Shown: positions 23,522 through 35,425 of the stretch, piece by piece | Layout of the letters: the number at the start of each line of letters is the position of its first letter | Numbering within the stretch: position 1 is the stretch's first letter | Source: Rusavskia elegans | Lineage: Eukaryota; Ascomycota; Lecanoromycetes; Teloschistales; Teloschistaceae | Direction: 5' to 3' | DNA length: 64,000 nucleotides | NCBI GenBank assembly: GCA_011316305.1 | Contig: SAUG01000025.1 | Span: 248,001-312,000 of the forward strand | Made by a program: the position numbers and the translations under genes | The notes under the pieces: generated by a model | The model's input: the letters and a program-made list of their open reading frames with translations, nothing else | Databases searched by the model: none | Told to the model about the DNA's origin: nothing

Positions 23522-24894
23522 TCTCCACGGCTGGACGTATGCTTGGAGCTTTCTCAAGGTGGCCTAAGCCTCAGCGGAGTCGCAATAGAGCAGATACCCA
23601 GAATCGTTCCATGAAGGGTCATCTCATAGCTCGGAAGGGCCTCTGGGATGGCAGTGTGGCGCGCATGTGAAGCGAGTTATGACTCCACCAAGGGCAGGTG
23701 ATCGGAAGACTTGACTGTGCTTCGAGTCGACCTGGGCGGGTGTCGAATGTTGAGTCTCGTGAAGTAGACAACGATGGGGTCAATCTGATAAGGCGGGGTG
23801 CATGCAACGCTCGCAGGGCCCAACTTGATTTAATCCCAAGCTCCTTTTGGCAGTCTAGTCCTGCAAACCAGTTAGGTAGCCAACAAAGTACTGAAGATGG
23901 TGACGGAGCGAAGTAGATCGGAATGGTAGGAGCAATTGGATAACGCGAAGTCTCAGCAGAGAGAAAGATCCAAACATGCCAAGCGGCCCACAATAGAGTA
24001 AAAAACCCCTTGGCGCTTGTGAATGACGATATCACCAATACCGTACCGACCTTATGGTCTCCAATTCGAGAGAAGAAAAACATGATCCTTTACATGTCAA
24101 AGTCGATGTAGACTGTTCTGCTTGCTAAGATGTCTGGATGGAAGCTAAGTTCTATGAATGCCCTTTCGTCAACAGGGCCTTGAAGTTAAGGTATCTCTGC
24201 CTCGTGGCGAGCAGAATCCTTCGGACACTTCGACTTGACGGATTGGGCACTCGGAATCACGACTGCCAGCCAAATCAAATCCTGGATTGGCTACTCGAAA
24301 TCACGACTGCCAGCCAAATCAAATGTCCCTGTCAATAATGCATGAGACTACAGGCTTAGTGTCCCGGTTTTTCTGCTCACCGCGAGCTCTGCCTTTCTTC
24401 GGCATGTGAAAACAGGTCGACGCCAAGGCCACCTCCTTTTGCTTCGCGACTATAACTATCATGGATAATTATGCACAAGATAAGGTAATTACGCTCCTGA
24501 GATGTGACTATGCTTGTGTAGCCTGTTATCTATAATCAAGCTCATGAACCCAAGGGTATCTTCATTTGCCCAAACGCCGTACGTGGCCCTATCCCAGGAC
24601 GCTCGTCTGCATGGCATGATGATAAATCGCTGCGGGGACGTCAATCCAGAAGAACATATGGGTTGGGGCCTCTCGTGTCATAGCGCGGCTGACGAACAAT
24701 GCCGTGGTGACTGGCATCGATCTCCTGATCATGCCTACCGCGTCCTTCACCGACGTGGTGGTGGGAAGGGGGGTTGGCTCTATAATTTGTCATGCTGTCT
24801 CGTCGAGGAGAGTCAGCGTACCTGTACCCTGGTCAGCACTTGCTTCGAAGCGCCTCGACCGCCGAAGACTGCTTCCTTGGGAGCATCTTGTATC
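23522..24894. other. intergenic with one MITE-like element
   Basis: Between the carrier and the DUF2293 gene. Apart from the element at 24201-24386, no gene is supported; the open frame at 23619-24083 (-) has no recognisable domain. A possible extra terminal exon of the DUF2293 gene may lie near 24790-24885. Confidence 0.45.
24201..24386 (+). mobile_element. small MITE-like inverted-repeat element, copy 2
   Basis: Terminal inverted repeats CTCGTGGCGAGCAG (24201-24214) and CTGCTCACCGCGAG (24373-24386) pair at 12 of 14 positions. CTCTGC flanks both ends directly (24195-24200 and 24387-24392), a 6-bp target duplication. The interior aligns with the reverse complement of 7502-7655 along its whole length. 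It has an internal tandem duplication of about 45-50 bp: ATCACGACTGCCAGCCAAAT occurs at 24257 and again at about 24300. No coding capacity. Confidence 0.7.
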
Positions 24895-27795
24895 TTACCC
24901 TTCGCCTCCTGCAGGGCTGGAGGTGATGTATACAACCTCGTGCTCTGGGCGTGGACCCGTCGCTTCAAAGTTCCGCGGCTTGTTTACAGCGCTTTCTCCA
25001 CTATAGAAGCGCGCGCCCGGACCAGAAAATCTTCCTGGCGATAGAGTCATAGGTGCTTGCGGGTTGCGCCCCACGCGGTGAGTATCTTCATGGCTGTAAT
25101 GTGCGGGGCCGTGCGTGTAGCCCTGTGCTTCGGTGTCAGAAGCCCGAGTGACATATTGCACCCAGTCTGAACGGTCCATAGCAGGCCTGCCGCCAGCATG
25201 CATCGATAAGCCTACACCATTGTGATGCACAGGTCTGAGCCTCACAGGCATGTTCTCGACTTTGAGGTTTTTTCGAGTTCCAAGTTGCGTATAATCTGGT
25301 CTGGGCATAGCTTCGTTAACATACGATGCAGGCAGTCTGTGAATCGGATAGTACTTCGAGTGTTCGGGCCTATGCACTTCAGGAGAGAGCTGAGGATTGG
25401 TCATAAAGGAACGTGATGTTGGCGCAGCAGAAATGCCTTGTTGGGGGTGGGAATGAGCTTGCCGCAATGGAGAGTCAATGGGCGGCTCATAACGAGAACG
25501 CGGACCTCTAAGTGGCTGCGAGATCTGATTCGCCCAGGTATCCTTTTCGTGACGATGCTGAACAGATGCATCCGTGGGACCATCAATCTTATCGGCGTGG
25601 GACGGTCTAATGATTGGGACCAGCTCCACCTGACGGCCAATTCCCTGATCGTATCGAAAGACTTGCGAGCGTGATGCGTCATGGGCCATTGACCCTGGGT
25701 TCGAATAGCCATCGTGACGTGAAGGCCTACATGGCAACGGCGCAGATCCATGCAACTGGGTGTCGGTCACGCTTTGGGATGTGACCCGAGTAGACCGGTC
25801 GACATCTTCAACCCGCCGCCTCTTCAACGTCGGGGTCTTCGGATCATCGTCTAGCTCGAGGATTCGAGGTCCAACAAAGCGGTCTTGAAATTGTCGATCC
25901 GAGGGACCTGGCGCCACGCGTCCATGAAGGGGCTCTTGCCTGCGTGGCACATGCGATTCGTTTTCGATCGAGGGTATCAGTCTCTCTGATTCTGGAAGTA
26001 CGAACTGAGAGACAGTTGGCCCCTCATGAAAACCATTCGAGATCCGCGAAGGAGTCTGTCCGCCGGTGAATCTTTCGTGGGTCATGTAGCCCGGATGATC
26101 TGGTTCGTGGTTGTGTTCATTAATTGCCAGCGGGGCCCGTACCCCATTCAGGTTTTGCCCCGACTGCCAATACTCACGGTCTTGATTCTTCCAAGGCAGG
26201 TTAGCACATGTCCGGTCTAACAAGGAGACCTCGAGATTCTTCCGCAACCACTTACACGATCCATAGCACCATCCCAACGTCCGTCATAAGGTCCAACCGA
26301 AGGCTGCGGAATGTCAGCGTTTGCATAAACAGACTCTGAATCAGTTAGGCCGGGCCGAGGTTCGTATGCCCTAGGATCCGAAGACGCTAGCTGGGAGTAG
26401 GCGGGATTGGATAGAGCAAGTCTTTCATTGTGTGGTTGGTACACAAGCCGCGTAGCAATGTCGTGATCTGTGTGCGCTGTATTTCTTCGGCGACTGACGG
26501 CTTCTTGCCATATGCGAGTGCGGTGGGCATGTTGACGGTCAACCCGATCTTGATGTCGTTGCCGCCTTTCAGCAAGAGGAGTCGTGATCCGTCTGATGAA
26601 CCTGACACTAGGTGCCCAGTCTTCCTCTGGGCTCGTGAGCCGATCGAACCGGGTCCCCTCTTCCAAGGCGCCGTAATCAAGTGGTTGAACATGTACGGTG
26701 TCTGCAAACTCGTGGCTGGAGATAACCTCTACACTGGTTTGACGAGCGGTGACGCGGTCATCCTCACCTTCGTCGTCCTCATCGTCAGGTATCACGATGA
26801 CTTCGCGTAGTATGTCTTCAACTGCGTCTGGCTCATCCTTCTCATCACGCCACTCAATGATCTTGTCTAGTGTAATTGGTTGCACCATCGCTCTTGCATC
26901 GAACCAGTTGTGTTTGTGCGTTTTGAGAAGGCTATCGTAGTCAGTGTACATGTGACGTATGTGAGCTCCAACCGCCAAATGAACCCTTCTTATAAAAGGC
27001 TGGTCGGTAGCCGTGCCGACTTTAGCGGTCCCCTAATGAGTGTTAACAAGGGTCAATAGAGTGACATCTGTCATACCTTTCTGAAAGCTCGGGCGACAAT
27101 TTGCTGTACATCCTTTTCCGGTATCCTGGGAAACAATTCTCGAATAGCAGAGGTGGCCTGAGCGTCGAGTTCCTTTTGGCTCATTTCATCCTCAACAAGA
27201 TCTATTGTCGTGCTCACTTTATGCTTTCTTTTCGCTTGATTAACCTGTAGGCTGGGTTTGGTATGTCGCGTAGAACGACGGCCGGGTTCCTGTTCAAAAT
27301 CGACATTGCCAGATTTTGCCAACTTGACGCCCAACAATTGACATGCTTGGTCCACAATAATGCTGGGAAAGTGATAACCGACACGTCCAACCTGCTCACT
27401 CAAAAAGCCGGTCCTAGATGTCTGATCGGCTATTAATGGAAGCTCCGTGACTCGAGGCCTGTCAGACTGACCGAAACAATATACACTTTGACGCCTTGTG
27501 CTCGTGACAGTTCTTTACATTTCAGAGTAACCTTTGGATCTCCTGCGGCAACAAAGGTATAACCTGGTGGAGCTTCTGTTCTGAAGCACAGCTTCAAGCC
27601 GATTCGTAAGTTTGGAAATCTCGTGATTGATGCACTACGCAGACCTACCGTTGTATGTAACTTCTTCTTTTTCTCCGTCATCTCCTCTAGGATGACCTTG
27701 TAAGATGGTTTTCGCTGTACGTCAGTCTTTGCATGTCTAAGAGCACCTGAACGCACAGGTGCTGCTGCTGCACGACTCTCATGTACCCGTACCAT
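24895..27795 (-). CDS. DUF2293 domain protein
   Basis: Function unknown. Exons that fit: 27795-27649, 27591-27472, 27421-27077, 27032-26256 and 26187-24895, giving 893 aa. The start MVRVHESRAAAAPVR and the segment LHTTLCFRTEAPPGYTF are as I know them from fungal homologues. The DUF2293 core is rebuilt by splicing: IRELFPRIPEKDVQQIVARA then HLAVGAHIRHMYTDYDSLL and LDKIIEWRDEKDEPD. The C-terminal 550 residues are low-complexity, rich in Arg, Pro, His and Ser, and likely disordered; they include a possible basic nuclear signal (LKRRRVED). The first intron (27592-27648) is a multiple of three and open, so it may be retained. A GTAAGA donor overlaps the stop region at 24895, so a short further exon is possible. 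Confidence 0.8.
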
Positions 27796-28922
27796 ACTCC
27801 ACAAGACAACAAGATGGGACAAGGAAAGAGGACTACAGGGGAGGTGGTAGAAAAATACACAAAGAATAGAAAGCTGGCACGGCAAGGAGATTATAGATTC
27901 GTCACAATGACAGTCCTCTCGAGGCTGGGTCCAGCACGTGTATAGCAAGCAATACAGGGCGAGTTCCGGATTTTGGCCGGTCAATAGCGCCGCTCGGATC
28001 GTGAGATCGTACGGGCGGCCACACGTCCTGGTATATCAGGACCGTGGAAACTCCAGTAGCTGGGATGGCGAGAAGTCTTGTCCTTATAGTCGTGGTTTGA
28101 AATAGTGCGATATTAGTATCATGATGTTCATGATGATTTGAAGGATTGAGGCGAGCTCGGCGAGGTTGGAACAGCACTCGAAGTACACTAATGAGCCGCA
28201 GTTTAACCGTGTACTCGCTCGGCGCCAAAGCTAGAGTACGAGTACGGTACCTGTACAGTTGTAGGTGTTGCCATTTGCCCTCAGCCGTAAGGTAATTATT
28301 CATCTTTATGACCGTGGACAGGCTTGAAATCGTGCGATCGTACCGCAACCTCTACAGGCACGCCTTGCGAGCTGTACAGTACTCCTCGCCCGCACGATAT
28401 ACACTAAAGAGCCATCTGCGACTCGCATACCGCAGCAATGGCGTTGAAGCCTTCAACTCCGCCAGGATCGATAACACACTCTTGTTCCTCAGGCATGCAG
28501 CAGAAGAGAGAGGGCTTGAACACCGGATGCTTAAGAGCTTACTTCATGTGTGGTGGTGGCAGGCGCAGCCTAGTAGACAGAGAAAGGAGCACGTCCCCCC
28601 ATTCATGTTTGATTCTTCTGAGTCTATCATTAATCAGGAGTTTTTACGAACAGTCTGCCATCTGCAAGTGCCCAGGCAAGGAGCGAGATAGGATCCTCAG
28701 CATTCGAACACTTCAATGTGACCCTTCGACTGCTCAACGAAAGCATGCATATGTGCCTTCCTGAGCGAGGGCTCAACCCGCAAGCCATTCAAGAGCTAGA
28801 CCATTGGAAACAAGTGCGATTTTTTGGCGGAAACCCACAACCATGTACTTGATGATCGTGGACAGAGGAAGCATCCACGATCAAGAGCTTTCCAAATTCT
28901 TGTCCGACCATTGCATTCGATA
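27796..28922. other. intergenic, no gene seen
   Basis: Upstream region of the DUF2293 gene and 3' flank of the small membrane-protein gene. Open frames here lack recognisable features. Confidence 0.5.
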
Positions 28923-29643
28923 TCAAGCTCCCTTGTACGGATACTTCAACTTCTCAAGGCTCTCGATATCTACAGAACACATGGTGTACCCAGCCAATGT
29001 AGCGAATATGAAAACCACTGGGTCGCGTGAGTCGGCCGCCTCACAGCTGATCTGGAACACAGACTTACCGACCGGCAACAGACAGAGGAGCCAAAAGCCA
29101 TCATGGCCCATCTTTTGGTCATCAATCATGAAGGCGCTCAGACCTATCAACAAGCTCAAACCTCCGTTGAGGTAGGGACCGTGTTGCAGAAGAGGTCCAG
29201 GCGGCTCGTGGATATACATCCGCTTGCGTGTGGTTTTAGAACCGGGCAGGGAGAACAGATTATAGGCTGTGCATAGCAACGAGCTGATGCTGAGAAGACT
29301 GATAAGCCTGGCTCGGATCGACGAAGCGGACAATAGAGGTGGCAGGAAGGCTATAGCTGAGATGAGTGGTATGGTCAAGAATATCCACTGCGTTCTGTCA
29401 GAGGGAGTGATCGACATGCACCAGAAAGAACTGGGAACCTTGAAAAACGTGTTCCTTTCCTCATCTTGCACCTCCAGCTGAGCGATGAGTTTTTCCTGCT
29501 CTGCTTGAAGTCAGGTCATCGTGATGTGGGTTGCGGCTTGATGCAGGCAAAGAACCTTCTTCGTCGAGATATTCGGGCAGTTCCTCGTCAACTTCCTCCC
29601 TAATGGCGTATGCAAATGGCTTCCGTGATTTTGCTGCAGACAT
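28923..29643 (-). CDS. small multi-span membrane protein
   Basis: Three exons fit: 29643-29556, 29500-29069 and 29017-28923, giving 204 aa. The N-terminus is a hydrophilic acidic segment (EEVDEELPEYLDEEEQEKLI) ending in a short coiled stretch. Then come about four hydrophobic segments (IFLTIPLISAIAFLPPLLSA, LISLLSISSLLCTAYNLFSL, GGLSLLIGLSAFMI, LLPVVVFIFATLAGYTMC) and a conserved-looking tail DIESLEKLKYPYKGA. Both introns were chosen because splicing turns broken segments into continuous protein: the first uses a GTTCTT donor (55 nt); the second (GTAAGT, 51 nt) restores the last membrane span. Unspliced, the second intron would insert polar residues into that span. I do not assign a function. 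It is divergent from COA1 across 314 bp. Confidence 0.72.
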
Positions 29644-29957
29644 CTTGAGAATTACAAGTCTATATGCTTCACACCGTGATAGTGTCTGTTCAGCACTGGT
29701 CGTCTATACCGTGAAAGCCTTGGCGTACGATGTATTGTATACATTACCCGGATCAGCAGTCGATGGAGTGATTAAAGTACTTTAGTGTACACTAGATAAC
29801 GTTACATCATGTGCCCTGACCTGATAGAGTAGGCAATTTCGCTGATATCGTCCCGCCAAGGATCTTCTCGGCTTTTTGAACGCGCTAGATGAATCTCTAT
29901 CGGCATCCCTGTTTTCAACGCTTACATTCCTTCTATCAATGACTTAAGACTGAGAGA
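29644..29957. promoter_or_regulatory. bidirectional promoter between the membrane-protein gene and COA1
   Basis: A 314-bp gap between two head-to-head genes must hold both promoters. A poly-pyrimidine/AT-rich stretch is present (about 29730-29800), but no specific factor site is recognised. Confidence 0.4.
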
Positions 29958-30590
29958 ATGCCTCCAAGACTGTTTCCTAGAACTTGTATGTCCTTGCGCT
30001 CCATCCTCCATCCCCTACGATCACAGAGGCGCACCTTGATCGCCGCCCCCTCACCAAACGATGGCCCTCTCTTAAGCAGACGATCTGACCGCGCCCTCCC
30101 CGAGATCCCATCGTCCAGAAAGCTTTGGCTTAGAACCCTGCCCATCTTTCTTTCTATAATCACACTATCCACCCTCGCTATCTTCAACTATCAGAAAGCC
30201 TCCTCATCAATCGTCAATGCTACACTCTACGCTCTCCGGACCAGCGAAGCCGGCAAGAGAGAGTTGGGCGAACAAGTATACTTCAGAGATAAATTTCCTT
30301 GGATATGGGGGGAAATGAATCAGTTGCATGGGAGGATTGATATATCCTTTGGGGTCAAGGGAACGAAGGGGAAGGGGGTGATGAGGTTCAAGAGCGTAAG
30401 GAAGACACGGATGGGTTTTGTAAGTCTGAGTTCAACGTAAAGACCTTGTATTTTTGGCAACGCTTATTCGATGATACAGTTCGAAACGCAGGAATGGAGC
30501 TTGGAGATGGAAGACGGAAGGAAACTGCAGCTTCTCGATGAAGTCAGGGATGACCCATTCAAGCATACTGCACTGCAGGCGCAATCATAG
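29958..30590 (+). CDS. COA1: cytochrome c oxidase assembly factor 1 (Coa1 family)
   Basis: Assists early assembly of cytochrome c oxidase in the mitochondrial inner membrane. Two exons fit: 29958-30419 and 30480-30590, giving 190 aa, a normal size. The N-terminus is basic and rich in Arg, Ser and Leu without acidic residues (LRSILHPLRSQRRTL), a good matrix-targeting signal. The sequence ALPEIPSSRKLWLRTLPIFL precedes one membrane span (about residues 60-80). The domain facing the intermembrane space includes GEMNQLHGRIDISFGVKGTK, then the spliced junction GF/FETQEWSLEM and a C-terminus matching the family ('W.LE..DG...L'). The 60-nt intron uses GTAAGT and CAG. Confidence 0.85.
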
Positions 30591-31021
30591 GAAGATGTTC
30601 GATTTGAGAACATTTGGTGAATATTACTGTATAGCATGATTACGGCGTAATGTTCTTACATATTTCATATATTCAACCATTCGATGGATAATGTTATAAG
30701 TGGATTACATTGTGTTTGGTGCTTGTGCATACATCACACACTGAGGATTGGACCGAATGCAGAGGAGATTCTAGCAATAATCAACCACAGAAATGCTCTG
30801 TCCAACAGAGTATTACTCTTACAGTGGCAAATGCACCATGCCTGCATCAAAGCAATCCACCTTTGATGGAGAAAGCCAGAGTTTCCGCTTTCCAGGGACG
30901 TGCCTGCCTGTGCCCATCTATCCCAAAAAGTGCTAGCCTATTTAGTGCTCGTAAAGCCCGATTTTCCTCTGCTTGATCCAGTCCTTCAGTCTATGCACTC
31001 CGAAGCGTTCCAGCCTTCATC
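30591..31021. other. intergenic, promoter of the uL3m gene
   Basis: 431 bp with no supported gene. Confidence 0.45.
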
Positions 31022-31986
31022 ATGGCTTCTAAAGCTTGCCAAAACTCCTCATATATGCCTCTATCATTCCTGTTACCTCGGTTCAGTCCGCAATTCGCTC
31101 CGAGGCGAGGAATCAAGTCGATCTCAAAGCCTCGACCCAATCGATTCAATCGCAGCCCCAATCTTCCCCTCATCGAGTCGACGACTGCCGCTGCGTTGGA
31201 ACGCAAAAGATTTACAACACCGCTTAGGACTGGTGCTTTGGGTACTAAAAAGGGCATGACCGCCATGTACGACCCGGACGGCCGTCGCTTCCCTTGCACC
31301 GTCGTGCAGATGGACCGCGTGCAGGTAGTCGCCCACAAGACTCGTGAGCGAAATGGATATTTCGCGGTGCAGGTCGGCAGTGGGTGGAAGCATCCAAGCA
31401 ACGTTACAAGACCTCTACTGGGTCATTTCGCCGAGCACAAAGTCAGCCCCAAGCGGCATCTCGTGGAGTTCAAGGTTAAAGATGAAAGCGGTCTGCCAGA
31501 CATTGGGAAAATCATTGGAGCTTCGTGGTTCCAAGAAGGGCAATACGTCGACGCCAGAGCCAATTCAAGAGGTATGGGCTTTGCGGGTGGTATGAAGAGG
31601 CATGGATTCTCTGGACAGCCAGCTTCGCACGGTACCTCCTTAACACATCGAGCTATGGGTTCTGCCGGACAGTCCCAAGGGGGTGGATCTAGAGTTTATC
31701 CGGGAAAGAAGATGGCAGGCAGAATGGGTGGTCATCAAGTTACGACTCAGAACGTGAAGGTGGTGAAGGTGGATGACGATAAGGGGCTCGTCGTTTTACA
31801 TGGTATGATCTTTGCTACGTCTGTAAGGATGACGCGATCACTAACGTGCTTGGTGCAGGCAGTATACCGGGTCCCGACGGCTGCTCCGTGAAACTTTCAG
31901 ATGCAGTCAAGAAACCCTGGCCGAAGGTCCCTACCCATCTTCTAGCAGCACAACCAGCTACAGAACCCGTCAGCGATACTGCGTAA
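31022..31986 (+). CDS. MRPL9: mitochondrial large-subunit ribosomal protein uL3
   Basis: Structural protein of the mitochondrial 54S subunit near the peptidyl-transferase centre. Two exons fit: 31022-31802 and 31859-31986, giving 302 aa. The N-terminal 60 residues are basic and hydroxylated, a likely mitochondrial targeting signal. The mature part shows the uL3 hallmarks: RTGALGTKKGMTAMYDPDGR near the start, VDARANSRGMGFAGGMKRHG, the long extension FSGQPASHGTSLTHRAMGSA, and YPGKKMAGRMGGHQVTTQNV. The 56-nt intron splits the conserved segment LVVLHG/SIPGPDG, whose join confirms the splice. The C-terminus (KPWPKVPTHLLAAQ) is a short species-specific tail. Confidence 0.95.
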
Positions 31987-33135
31987 CAGCACATGTTCAA
32001 ACGACGTCCGTGATACTCATAATCGATACAGTCAGGCGTCACTGAAACAAGAAATATTCAAGGCCTTCCTCGGATTGTCGAACAACATAAAGGTTTCGCC
32101 GTTGAATGGTGTCGCCACCTGCTCAGAACCCTAAATCGACATGGAGATGTTGCATGGCAGACCAATGCTACGTCGGCTCTTTGCTGAGCCTCGCGATCTT
32201 AGGCTCTTTGTCGACCTTGGGTGAAGTCTTATTCGCGCATGGTGTGCGGTAGTCTCCCGTTTGAGCCTCATGCTCATCCAGGCACAAGTTTCCCTTGAGC
32301 TCAACGTGCCCAAACGCAGTGCATTGCAATTTAGTCTTGAATATATCAAGGTTGGCCTTGCTAGGTTGTCAATTGATAAGACTTAGTCGCCCGTGGTGAT
32401 GAAAACGATAAGGGCAAACCAGGGAGCTGTTCTTGACCTTTCCAGGGGTTGCGGGTGCAGATCATTAATTTTGGATGGCTACGTGCTAGAAGCTGGAACC
32501 AGGCGACAGGAACCTTGGGTCATCTTCTCGATAGCTCTCAGGGGTGCCCTCCGTGTAGTAGCGTAGCAATGAAAGTCGTCGTGAAGGACGCAGATGTTCT
32601 CAGCTGACGAAAGTCGGGTTGCATTCTAAGATGACTACTGTTGCCGTTGCCTTCGCCTTTGGGTCCTTCAGTTCGTATTGACGAAGCCGAAAGGGGCATC
32701 GCGCCTGCACGCCAAGATTAGGAGTCTTCAAAGCGTCTTCTCCTCAAAATTGCTTTACCTTACGACAAGCATAGCCGCATTCCCGATTCAACTCATCATC
32801 ACTTGTTTTGTTCTCTGATGTCGAGTGTGTGCTGATACCAAGACCGCCATCATCCAAGCAAGATCCGGTCTGGTTGATCTCAGCTGCTGCGTCCCTTCGG
32901 CAAGCGACGTTCAACGGGGGCGTCAACTGGTCCACGACCAACAACCTGAGACGGCCTCACGCAGCATCTGTCACACAATCCATCAACCATCACTCCATCC
33001 TCTCAAAGACGCATTGACTTGCTGTTCTCGTCATTCGAACATCCAACTTCTCAAGTTGGATATCCTTTTTGATCAAAAGCCCACCTGCGTTATTCGTTGA
33101 CATTGTTCACCCAAGCTTCTGGCTAAGCTTACACC
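31987..33135. other. intergenic, no gene seen
   Basis: About 1.15 kb, mostly upstream region or 5' untranslated leader of the membrane-protein gene at 33136. No recognisable coding region on either strand. Confidence 0.5.
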
Positions 33136-34481
33136 ATGGCTTCCAACGGCAACAACACCGGTGAGCATGACAGCAACTCTTAGAAAATAACTATCATCGA
33201 TACTGACTTGCCTCAGTAGTTTCGCAATCTCCCAATCAGCCGCCATCATCCCCCATTTCCTTACCATCGAACCCGTCACCGAACAGTCCATCCATCGTCG
33301 TGCAGACGACATCCGTCGCGCCCACGACCGTAGTTGCACCCGCTCCCGATACACCAACGCCGAATTCACCTCCTCAAAATACACCAGCACCTAACGAATC
33401 CCCGAGCCCTCGCCCAGGGTCCATCGTAGTCCAAACATCCGTAATCACTGCATCATCCAGCAATAACGGAGGCAGTAACGACGACAACAATAACAACAAT
33501 AACGGCGGTTCCGGTTCGGGACCTCAGACTATACTGATCACTTCCACATCTTCTGCCCCAGCCGCTCCCGCGAACACCAACACCCGCAGCTCATCAACAG
33601 GCCAGGTCTCGTCTACAACATCAGGTGCGGCTCCTGCGGCAACTGCCGGGACCGGTGGTGGGTCGGACAATGGCGGAGGCCTTCCGCCGGGAGGACGCAT
33701 CGCTGTCGCGGTTGTTGTGCCTATTGTTGCAGTCGCACTCATAGTTCTCGCCGCGCTCTTTTGGTGGCGAAGGCGGAAGCAGCGAAAGGATGCAGAAGAG
33801 CTTCGACGGAAGGAAGTCGAGGAGTACGGATTCAATCCCAACAACGATCCTACACTTCCAGCAGTTGCTGGTGCCAGCAGCAACGGCGACGATCCATCCG
33901 AAATGAGAGAAACCGATGGTGCCGGTTACCGAGGCTGGGGGACGACGACGACGGCAACCACGACTCGAAAACCATCGACGACCCTCTCGAGCGGCAATGG
34001 AGGCATTGGGCTCGCACGATCAGGCAGTGGCAGTGATCCTGGAGGATATCAGGGCCAAGGCTCACCAACAGCTGGGACCAACAAAAGCTCCGACGTGCAT
34101 TCGGGCGATCCTCTCGTCGCGAACGGGCGGCCGCTTACTTCGGACTCGGAAACGATTGGAGCACTCGGTGCCGCACCGCGTGCCAATGGCAATCGGCAAG
34201 ATCGCGACATTCACCGTGGACCGTCGAATGCATCGTCGGCGTATTCCGGTGGGCATCGTTCGGAGCATTCTGGGGACGGCGGAGGAGCAGCTGGGCAACA
34301 ATACTACAATGACGGCATGTACTACGACGACGCCATGCCACAACATGGGCCCTATGGCGACGGTACATACGGGGGAGGACATCCCGTCATCCGGGACGTG
34401 CCAGCCAGGCGAAATACCCGCATCGAGAACCCGTCCGTCTTTCCGCAACAAGGGAGCTCTGGAATCGCTCAGAATTTCTAG
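33136..34481 (+). CDS. Ser/Thr/Pro-rich single-pass membrane protein
   Basis: Two exons fit: a 25-nt first exon (33136-33160, GTGAGC donor) and 33217-34481, giving 429 aa. About 165 residues rich in Ser, Thr, Pro and Asn, including an Asn run, form a probable O-glycosylated outer region. A Gly-rich linker (GGGSDNGGGLPPGGR) is followed by one membrane span at about residues 170-192 (IAVAVVVPIVAVALIVLAAL) and a stop-transfer cluster (RRRKQRKD). The tail is Gly/Ser-rich and polar and ends with RNTRIENPSVFPQQGSS. No N-terminal signal peptide is seen, so the span would act as the signal anchor. This layout resembles fungal wall-stress sensors of the Wsc/Mid2 type, but no Cys-rich WSC domain is present; a sensor role is inference. 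Confidence 0.75.
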
Positions 34482-35425
34482 TCCACATTGTCAACCTCAA
34501 CGATTCTCTTTGCTCGTCTGATTAGCGTATATCAATCGTCGACATTCCATCCGAGTGATAGGATGGGGCGTTACGGATAGCGGCGGTCCATCTGGTTGGT
34601 GGGAAGGAAGGATTCACGATACTTAATAATACAGTTCCCGACCCTCGTTTACTCCAGTGTATTGGCTCTGTATACGAACGCGGTGGATTCCCAATATTGT
34701 CTCTATTTACACATTTGCATTCGGTCCGGCGCCACTGAGGGAATGGCGCAGATCACGTCGGGATTGGGATTGGCTGAAGTATGTTAGTACTCTCGAGTCT
34801 TGACATATTATGATGCAATATTTTGTAGATAGATAGTTCATGATGGTGTCACCAAAATACCTTAGCTTTACAGTCTTTCCCAAGGTGAAACATAACAAAA
34901 TATCCGTAAGTTTCTCATCATCTTATGACGGAGGCCGCCACGTGTGAGAACGTGGGCACACTCAGCACGATGATTGGTTGTGTCACACATGAACATTACT
35001 ACCGCAACTGCTCGACGATTAGTTGTCTTATTATTACTCGATCCATATTCACCTAGAGCGTTCCCCACTCGACCAGTCATTTAGTATTCTACTTACCTAT
35101 TTCACTGTTGACGATTCCGGAAAGAGCCCAGTCATGCGGTTTCCCCAGGTTTTAGCCGTTGCGAGCATGTGCTACTGTTACATCCTTGGTCCGCTCCTCG
35201 CTCGAAGTACCTGAGGTACCTTCCTTGCCCTTCCCTGGCTCCAAGCATCATTCCACGCAGGGAAGCTGCAGCTATGGATCCGAGGGGAGGCTGATGATAC
35301 GTTCCTCTTCTGCTACTTTCCCTTCTCGCACTCAGGGTGTGTCCTAGCCTGTCCTTCGATTTCATATCCGCTGCATCTGCCCGTCTACTTCTCCTGAATT
35401 CCCTCTACTGCTTTCCTAAACTATC
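34482..35425. other. PHO81 upstream region
   Basis: About 0.94 kb without a gene. It holds a CACGTG site at 34939-34944, followed closely by ACGTGGG at 34950-34956 (listed separately). Confidence 0.5.
34939..34944. promoter_or_regulatory. CACGTG E-box, candidate Pho4/NUC-1 site upstream of PHO81
   Basis: The sequence GCCACGTGTGAGAACGTGGG contains a perfect CACGTG core and a second ACGTGGG half-like site 6 bp later, about 480 bp before the PHO81 start. Pho4-type bHLH factors (NUC-1 in filamentous fungi) bind CACGTG and activate phosphate genes, and yeast PHO81 is itself a Pho4 target. Function here is inference; the 6-mer also serves other bHLH factors such as Cbf1. Confidence 0.35.

Noticed and set aside
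23619..24083. Minus-strand open frame upstream of the mitochondrial carrier
   Set aside because: No recognisable domain; stands between the carrier start and a MITE-like element.
27592..27648. Treating this open 57-nt stretch as coding in the DUF2293 gene
   Set aside because: It has a good GTAGGT donor, and its removal joins LHTT to LCFRTEAPPGYTF as expected for the family; retention cannot be fully excluded.
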